Below, in pieces: positions 22,269 to 26,793 of a DNA stretch of 26,793 nucleotides (positions within the stretch are counted from its first letter, which is position 1; each line of letters starts with the position of its first letter). A program made the translations under genes and the position numbers. The DNA lies in assembly GCA_023409835.1 (NCBI GenBank), contig JAEYQV010000024.1, positions 1 to 26,793 of the forward strand, in the 5' to 3' direction. The stretch is from Bacillota bacterium. GTDB lineage: Bacteria; Bacillota; Clostridia; Lachnospirales; Lachnospiraceae. A model generated the notes under the pieces. The model saw only the letters and a list, made by a program, of their open reading frames with translations, was not told where the DNA came from and did no database searches.

Positions 22269-23906
22269 ATGGAAAATAGGATGTTTTGTTATCAGTGTCA
22301 GGAAACCTCGGGCTGCACCGGCTGTACCTACTTCGGTGTCTGCGGTAAGTCCCCGGACCTAGCCAGAATGCAGGATTTATTGGTCTATGTCACAAAGGGT
22401 CTCAGCGCAGTAGCGACTGCTTTAAGAGAACAGGGAGAGGAGATCTCTGCAGTAGTTGATCATTACATTACCATTAACTTATTTACGACCATCACCAACG
22501 CCAACTTTGATGACGAGATCTTCTATCAGAGAATTTTTGAAACTCTGGCACTTAAGAATGGATTATTAAATAAAGTTACAGACCAGGCTTCCCTTCCGGA
22601 GGCAGCCCTTTGGGATGCGGCAACCAGAACCGAGCTGGATCAGAAATCCCTGACCGTAGGCGTACTGGCCACCAAGGATGAGGATGTCAGAAGCCTCCGT
22701 GAGCTGATTACCTACGGACTTAAGGGTCTGGCTGCTTACATGAAGCATGCGAATGAATTAAACTATGACAATTCCGCTGTCAGCGCTTTCATGCAGAAAG
22801 CTCTGGCTGCTACCCTGGATGATACCTTAAGCATAAATGACCTGATTGCCCTCACCTTAGAGACCGGTAAATTCGGTGTTGACGGTATGGCTCTGCTGGA
22901 TTCTGCAAATACCGGCACCTACGGCAATCCCGAGATCACCAAGGTTAATATCGGTGTCGGCACAAGACCCGGTATCTTAATCTCCGGTCATGACCTTAAG
23001 GATCTGGAGCAGCTATTAGAGCAGACCAAGGGCACCGGAATTGATGTATACACCCACTCCGAGATGCTTCCTGCCCACTACTATCCTGCTTTCAAGAAAT
23101 ACAGCAACTTCGTAGGTAACTACGGTAATGCCTGGTGGAAGCAGAAGGAAGAGTTCGAAAGCTTCAACGGGCCGATCCTGATGACGACCAACTGTGTTGT
23201 TCCTCCGGCCCCTTCTTATAAGAGCAGACTCTTTACCACCGGTGCATCCGGCATCTCCGGCTGTGTCCACATTGAAAAGGATGAAAACGGCCATAAGGAC
23301 TTCTCCCGGATTATCGAGCTGGCAAAGACCTGCCAGCCTCCGAAGGAAATCGAGCGAGGAGAGATTCTCGGTGGCTTTGCCCATAACCAGGTGCTTGCCC
23401 TTGCTGACCAGGTAGTAGCAGCCGTAAAATCCGGTGCGATCCGTAAATTCTTCGTCATGGCAGGCTGTGACGGTCGTCAGAAGTCCAGAAATTACTATAC
23501 CGAATTCGCCCAGGCACTTCCGAAGGATACCGTAATCTTAACCGCCGGCTGTGCGAAATACAAATACAACAAGCTGGATTTAGGCGATATCAACGGTATT
23601 CCCCGCGTACTGGATGCCGGTCAGTGTAACGACTCCTATTCCCTTGCTCTGATTGCTTTAAAGCTTAAGGAAGTTTTCGAACTTCAGGATATTAACGAGC
23701 TTCCGATTGCCTTCAACATCGCATGGTATGAGCAGAAGGCGGTTATCGTTCTCCTTGCACTGCTCTACTTAGGCGTGAAGAACATCCACCTAGGACCCAC
23801 ACTGCCCGCATTCCTTTCCCCGAATATAGCAAAGGTTCTGGTTGAGAACTTCGGTATCGCAGGCATCGGTACTGTAGAAGATGATATTAAGTTGTTTCTG
23901 GAATAA
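22269..23906 (+). CDS. hcp: Hydroxylamine reductase / hybrid cluster protein
   Basis: This 545-residue cytoplasmic iron-sulfur enzyme matches the short class found in anaerobes. The N-terminal cluster ligands C7, C10, C19 and C25 have the spacing Cx2Cx8Cx5C (FCYQCQ...CTYFGVCGK); C16 is extra. Hybrid-cluster ligands are visible in order: the His of ISGHDLKDLE, the Glu of THSEMLPAHYYP, and Cys in TTNCVVPP, MAGCDG, TAGCAKYKYNKLD and DAGQCNDSYS, then Glu in AWYEQKA. Hcp proteins reduce hydroxylamine in vitro and act against nitric oxide and nitrosative stress. The gene follows AAGGAG, is divergent from a Crp/Fnr regulator, and ends in a strong terminator, so it is a single-gene unit; no hcr reductase gene is beside it. 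Confidence 0.97.
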   Translation: MENRMFCYQCQETSGCTGCTYFGVCGKSPDLARMQDLLVYVTKGLSAVATALREQGEEISAVVDHYITINLFTTITNANFDDEIFYQRIFETLALKNGLLNKVTDQASLPEAALWDAATRTELDQKSLTVGVLATKDEDVRSLRELITYGLKGLAAYMKHANELNYDNSAVSAFMQKALAATLDDTLSINDLIALTLETGKFGVDGMALLDSANTGTYGNPEITKVNIGVGTRPGILISGHDLKDLEQLLEQTKGTGIDVYTHSEMLPAHYYPAFKKYSNFVGNYGNAWWKQKEEFESFNGPILMTTNCVVPPAPSYKSRLFTTGASGISGCVHIEKDENGHKDFSRIIELAKTCQPPKEIERGEILGGFAHNQVLALADQVVAAVKSGAIRKFFVMAGCDGRQKSRNYYTEFAQALPKDTVILTAGCAKYKYNKLDLGDINGIPRVLDAGQCNDSYSLALIALKLKEVFELQDINELPIAFNIAWYEQKAVIVLLALLYLGVKNIHLGPTLPAFLSPNIAKVLVENFGIAGIGTVEDDIKLFLE

Positions 23907-24017
23907 ATAAGCATCAAATTACCCACTCTATCCCCTATAACATAGATTGACCTCTTATTGACTACGAAAGAAGAAACACCAGTGAATTCATATTGTTAAA
24001 CTCCTAAGTAAGATTAC

Positions 24018-24075
24018 AAAGAAGCTCCGTTTACGGGTGCAGGATTTCGATGCACCCGTAAATGGAGCTTTCTTT
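24018..24075 (+). terminator. Strong terminator after hcp
   Basis: The arms 24018-24041 and 24051-24075 pair almost throughout (AGCTCC/GGAGCT and TTTACGGGTGCA with its complement, one mismatch) around a 9-base loop. TTTCTTTAT follows. The A-rich left flank would let it act on both strands. The rest of 23907-24154 shows no gene. Confidence 0.88.
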
Positions 24076-24154
24076 ATAAAGTATCCCGAAGCAGTGCAGT
24101 CAATGACAATTGTCCCATGTTTTGTAAATATCTTCAATATATTTCTTTTTTCGA

Positions 24155-24183
24155 TTGGATGTTTTATTTGATTATGGTATAAT
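24155..24183 (+). promoter_or_regulatory. Predicted promoter of the DNA methyltransferase gene
   Basis: TTGGAT (24155-24160) is followed after 17 bases by an extended -10, TGGTATAAT (hexamer 24178-24183). It covers the first codons of the longest possible reading frame, which therefore cannot be the true start. Confidence 0.65.
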
Positions 24184-24259
24184 ATTCCATATGGAGGCTA
24201 TGGTTCGGACAGGTCTGAATCATAATTCCAAACGGAGGAACGAGAGGAGTTTATCCTTG

Positions 24260-25000
24260 ATGATTGATGTAAACACTTTAGATACATATCTTCTGCTCCA
24301 TGGTGATTGTATGGAAAAGTTGAAGGATATTCCCGATAATAGCATCGACTTGATCTTGACCGACCCACCTTATAATTTGGCAAAGTATTCAACAGGCAAT
24401 ATGCGGTTTGAGTGGCGGGGAGAGATTAATAATAACGTCGCCGAATGGGATCTGCAGGAGCTTAAGCCGGCTGATTTTATCCGGGAGTTCAAGAGAATCC
24501 TATCCCCCACGGGCAATATATTTATTTTTACCAGCTATAATATGCTTGGAAAATGGCACGAGATCTTCGATAGTGAGTTTGATACCTTTCAGTTCATGGT
24601 ATGGCATAAGACGAACCCGGTGCCGAACATCCGGAGGTCCTCCTTCTTAAACAGCTGCGAGCTGATTATCTGCATCTGGAATAAAGGCCATACCTGGAAT
24701 TTTTCAAAGCAAAGTGAAATGCATAATTTCATAGAGAGCCCGATCTGCATGGGGCTGGAGCGTTTGAAGGCACCGAAGCACCCCACCCAGAAGCCTCTCT
24801 CCATCTTGAAGCATATCATCCGCCTGGCCAGTCGGGAGAAGGATGTCGTCCTCGATATGTTCATGGGCGTTGCCTCCACCGGTGTTGCTGCAAGGCAGCT
24901 CAACCGCCGTTTTATCGGCATTGAGATTGATGAGGAGTATTATAATGCGAGTGTAAAACGCATGAAGGAAGCTACACAGCAAAGTCCGAAGCCATCCTAG
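24260..25000 (+). CDS. DNA methyltransferase (DPPY, amino-methylating), orphan
   Basis: This 246-residue enzyme transfers methyl from S-adenosylmethionine to an amino group of adenine or cytosine in DNA. The catalytic motif TDPPYNL (D35-Y38) comes first, the target region follows, then HPTQKP and the cofactor site VLDMFMGVASTGVAARQLNRRFIGIEIDEEYY. This order is that of the beta-type class. Motif I reads DMFMGVASTG rather than the common FxGxGTT form. The frame extends up to TTG 24155, but the promoter lies there; ATG 24260 follows GAGAGGAG. No restriction endonuclease or specificity gene is nearby, so it is an orphan enzyme, regulatory or left from a lost restriction system. Confidence 0.9.
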   Translation: MIDVNTLDTYLLLHGDCMEKLKDIPDNSIDLILTDPPYNLAKYSTGNMRFEWRGEINNNVAEWDLQELKPADFIREFKRILSPTGNIFIFTSYNMLGKWHEIFDSEFDTFQFMVWHKTNPVPNIRRSSFLNSCELIICIWNKGHTWNFSKQSEMHNFIESPICMGLERLKAPKHPTQKPLSILKHIIRLASREKDVVLDMFMGVASTGVAARQLNRRFIGIEIDEEYYNASVKRMKEATQQSPKPS

Positions 25001-25113
25001 CCTTCACCCGTTAAGTCCAGCCTTACCGATGCAGAGCATTCTATCCCTTACTTAATATTACAGTGTGCATTTATATGCTTTTATATTTTATAGGTTATAT
25101 TTTTTATGTACTT

Positions 25114-25147
25114 AAGAACATGACAGTAAGATGTCATGTTCTTTTCT
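25114..25147 (+). terminator. Terminator after the methyltransferase gene
   Basis: AAGAACATGACA (25114-25125) pairs exactly with 25132-25143 around GTAAGA, followed by TTTCTTTA. The remaining gap to 25314 holds no gene and no convincing promoter. Confidence 0.85.
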
Positions 25148-25314
25148 TTATAATTCATTCATCAGATCAGCCGTCACCTTTCCTTAAGACTCCGGGTTAA
25201 AGCTCTGTAACGCAGAAAGGCTCTGATATTTCGTACAGGCATAATCTCAGTGACTTCGAAAGGTCGGCACATATGTTAGAGGGGCATAAGAATGCCTCAG
25301 AAAGGGTGGAATTT

Positions 25315-25959
25315 ATGAAATTAGAAATCGGAACCAAGGTACCGAATCACTTCAAGGAAAGCTGGGAGGGCCAATATGAGGTATTCTCCCACCTTGAATT
25401 TGCCTGCGGAATTCCGCAGGTCCTTACAGCCATCACTACCATGAAGGAGAACGGTAAGCCCAATGTCTGCTTCCATGCCTGGAGCTGCTTCCAGGGAGAT
25501 AGGGAAGGTTACTTCGCACTGCTTGCCGGAATGAACCGTAACCAGCATACCTATGCCAACATTGAACGGACCGGCAACTTCTGCGTCAATTTCCTTTCAC
25601 AGGAGTATTATGATCGCCTGATGGAGACCATCAAGAACGGTAAGGACGATGACGAATTTGCACTGGGTGATTTTACGATTGAACCCTCCGCAAGCATCAG
25701 CTCACCCAGAATCAAAGAAAGCTTCCTGACCCTGGAATGCAGCAAGGAAGCGATCCATAGCCTCACCTCCACCGGTTCCTCCGAGCTGATTATCGGCCGT
25801 GTCTTAAGCATTGCCGTTGAAGAGGAATACGCTAAGGGAATCGATCGTAAATACGGGGAAGACGGCTTCATGTTCAATGTCAATTCTCCGAAGAACTGCT
25901 TCACCGGGGAAGATGACAGTACCGGTGTTGCCACCTTACAGGTTAACCGGAGGTCTTAA
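25315..25959 (+). CDS. Flavin reductase-like, FMN-binding split-barrel protein
   Basis: This 214-residue soluble protein looks like the flavin reductase/FMN-binding split-barrel family: a barrel start (KPNVCFHAWSCFQGDREGYFALLAGMNRNQHTYANIERTGNFCVNFLS), then an E/D-rich middle and LTLECSKEAIHS...SSELIIGRVLSIAVEE. Such proteins bind FMN and either reduce flavin with NAD(P)H or act in anaerobic electron transfer; the exact reaction is not readable. The frame also allows ATG 25273, which has AAAGG 10 bases before it. ATG 25315, after AAAGGGTGG, gives the N-terminus I would expect (MKLEIGTKVPNHF). Both are possible. It stands alone on the plus strand, convergent with the polymerase operon. Confidence 0.82.
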   Translation: MKLEIGTKVPNHFKESWEGQYEVFSHLEFACGIPQVLTAITTMKENGKPNVCFHAWSCFQGDREGYFALLAGMNRNQHTYANIERTGNFCVNFLSQEYYDRLMETIKNGKDDDEFALGDFTIEPSASISSPRIKESFLTLECSKEAIHSLTSTGSSELIIGRVLSIAVEEEYAKGIDRKYGEDGFMFNVNSPKNCFTGEDDSTGVATLQVNRRS

Positions 25960-26084
25960 TTCATTAGCTCTATTGATCGTATCGTTATCCCGGTCTCCTT
26001 CAGATCGGTTGGAAGCTCTATCCTCGGACCAAAGTATTGGTTTATCGATATTTAAGGAATTCCCTCGGTGTGGGACGTCTGTTA

Positions 26085-26378
26085 TTAACACCCCTCCTCG
26101 GATACTTCTTCCTTCGGTTTGCCTTCATTTACCAGCACCCACTGATGTGTTTTGATATGATACTTGATCTTTATCATCTGCATGGAATCGTTTCTCATAA
26201 TGTTGCAGCAGAAGAGCAGTACCGGGATCCCCGCGTACTTCTCTTCCCTGCTGAATATGATATTTTCAATTCGATAGGTCTGTAGCGCATGGGCTTCATC
26301 CTCCAGCCGGATGTAATTCGGTTTGATCTTGCCCTGCACGTTAAAGGTTGCAACCACATCCACAGGCATATGATACAT
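26085..26378 (-). CDS. Small hypothetical protein coupled to the DinB-type polymerase gene
   Basis: This 97-residue protein has no signal or membrane segment. The sequence looks like a compact beta-rich domain: VDVVATFNVQGKIKPNYIRLEDEAHALQTYRIENII, then LLFCCNIMRNDSMQMIKIKYHIKTHQWVL. Its ATG shares one base with the stop codon of the polymerase gene (TAATG), so translation must be coupled. I believe small proteins of this kind are found beside Y-family polymerase genes in clostridia, but I cannot name a family. It is not the YolD type found beside UvrX in Bacillus as far as the sequence shows. A role with the polymerase is inferred from position alone. Confidence 0.78.
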   Translation of the reverse strand: MYHMPVDVVATFNVQGKIKPNYIRLEDEAHALQTYRIENIIFSREEKYAGIPVLLFCCNIMRNDSMQMIKIKYHIKTHQWVLVNEGKPKEEVSEEGC

Positions 26379-26793
26379 TATTGAATCCCTTCTTTATAAT
26401 TTGGTTTACGCTTCTCCGGCGAGATACCACCGGCCATATGATAGACCCGGTTATTCAGGAAAACGGCCCGCATAATCGAGTCTTCCCCGAACCGTTCCCT
26501 GACCACATCTACGACCGCATCCAGCTTGGATAGCTTCTCATAGCTGTTCATATCAAACAGGTTGATTTGTCTTAAGGAATCTCCGCCTACCACCTTACTT
26601 GTATGGACACCCAAGTTCCGGATCGGTGTTCCGTCCCACAGCTCATCAAATAAGATGCAGGCTGCCCGGTGAATCTCCTTCGTTGTATTCGTTGCTGAGA
26701 ACAGCGTCATCTGGTGTGAGGCATGATGGAAGTCAAAGTCCACGATGCTGACTGCAACCACGGTAGCCATTACGCAGTCCGCCCTGAGTCTGG
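26378..26793 (-). CDS. dinB: Y-family DNA polymerase (DinB/Pol IV type), C-terminal part
   Basis: The frame is open to the window edge, so only the last 137 residues are present. The frame reads RLRADCVMATVVAVSIVDFD upstream and across the internal Met that starts the longest closed ORF. The segment HHASHQMTLFSATNTTKEIHRAACILFDELWDGTPIRNLGVHTSKV is the little-finger domain of DinB-like translesion polymerases, with the typical DELWDGTPIRNLGV pattern. The catalytic palm lies outside the window. Y-family polymerases copy damaged DNA with low fidelity. The stop overlaps the start of the next gene by one base (TAATG). The symbol is a family-level call. Confidence 0.88.
   Translation of the reverse strand, partial: RLRADCVMATVVAVSIVDFDFHHASHQMTLFSATNTTKEIHRAACILFDELWDGTPIRNLGVHTSKVVGGDSLRQINLFDMNSYEKLSKLDAVVDVVRERFGEDSIMRAVFLNNRVYHMAGGISPEKRKPNYKEGIQ

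Noticed and set aside
24201..24222. Imperfect inverted repeat in the methyltransferase leader (GGTTCGGAC and GTCTGAATC)
   Set aside because: Mismatched arms and no second copy; not enough to call an operator.
24155..24259. 35-residue N-terminal extension of the methyltransferase
   Set aside because: It covers the predicted promoter; ATG 24260 follows a good ribosome site and matches the expected family start.

Overview
The window reads as chromosomal DNA of an anaerobic, moderately AT-rich Firmicute, most likely a Lachnospiraceae-type Clostridium. The reasons are AGGAG ribosome sites, frequent TGnTATAAT promoters, hairpin-plus-T terminators, a YesM/YesN-type two-component pair, a hybrid cluster protein, and a DinB-type polymerase with a small partner gene. 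This placement is inferred from gene content, not from a phylogenetic marker. No rRNA, tRNA, CRISPR array or intact insertion sequence was seen.

Region 1 (1-5203, minus strand) is a sensing and uptake locus. A solute-binding-protein-like sensor, a YesM-type histidine kinase and an AraC-type response regulator form one operon. It is followed, after a terminator, by an ABC importer lipoprotein and the start of its permease. The order matches the HptA-HptS-HptR hexose-phosphate sensing systems. Two TGGTAT direct repeats lie upstream of each of the two promoters, which suggests the regulator drives both.

Region 2 (5257-8762, plus) is a tight three-gene cassette: a protein of about eight 22-residue helical repeats, a MoxR-type AAA+ ATPase, and a protein joining an HExxH metallopeptidase-like domain to a VWA-like domain.

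Region 3 (8837-12391) holds a TetR-family regulator, a small convergent hypothetical gene whose 3' end contains the TetR terminator on the other strand, and a YhgE/Pip-type membrane protein. The promoter region of the last carries two AGACA-N12-TGTCT palindromes, likely operators of the TetR protein.

Region 4 (12267-15850) has IS-end-like direct repeats, a C-terminal gene remnant, and an 1102-residue STAND NTPase with TPR/kinesin-light-chain-like repeats but no recognisable effector domain. The lost upstream gene could have been its partner.

Region 5 (15935-21194) holds glycerate kinase with a long structured leader, a zinc-ribbon membrane protein with a Pro/Gln repeat linker and an RsiV-like outer domain, a small membrane-anchored hypothetical protein, and sfsA.

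Region 6 (21294-26793) holds a Crp/Fnr-family regulator divergent from hcp. A perfect 16-bp palindrome is centred near -41.5 of the predicted hcp start site. An orphan DPPY DNA methyltransferase, a flavin reductase-like protein, and a minus-strand dinB-type polymerase gene (5' end outside the window) overlapping a small conserved-looking ORF complete the window.
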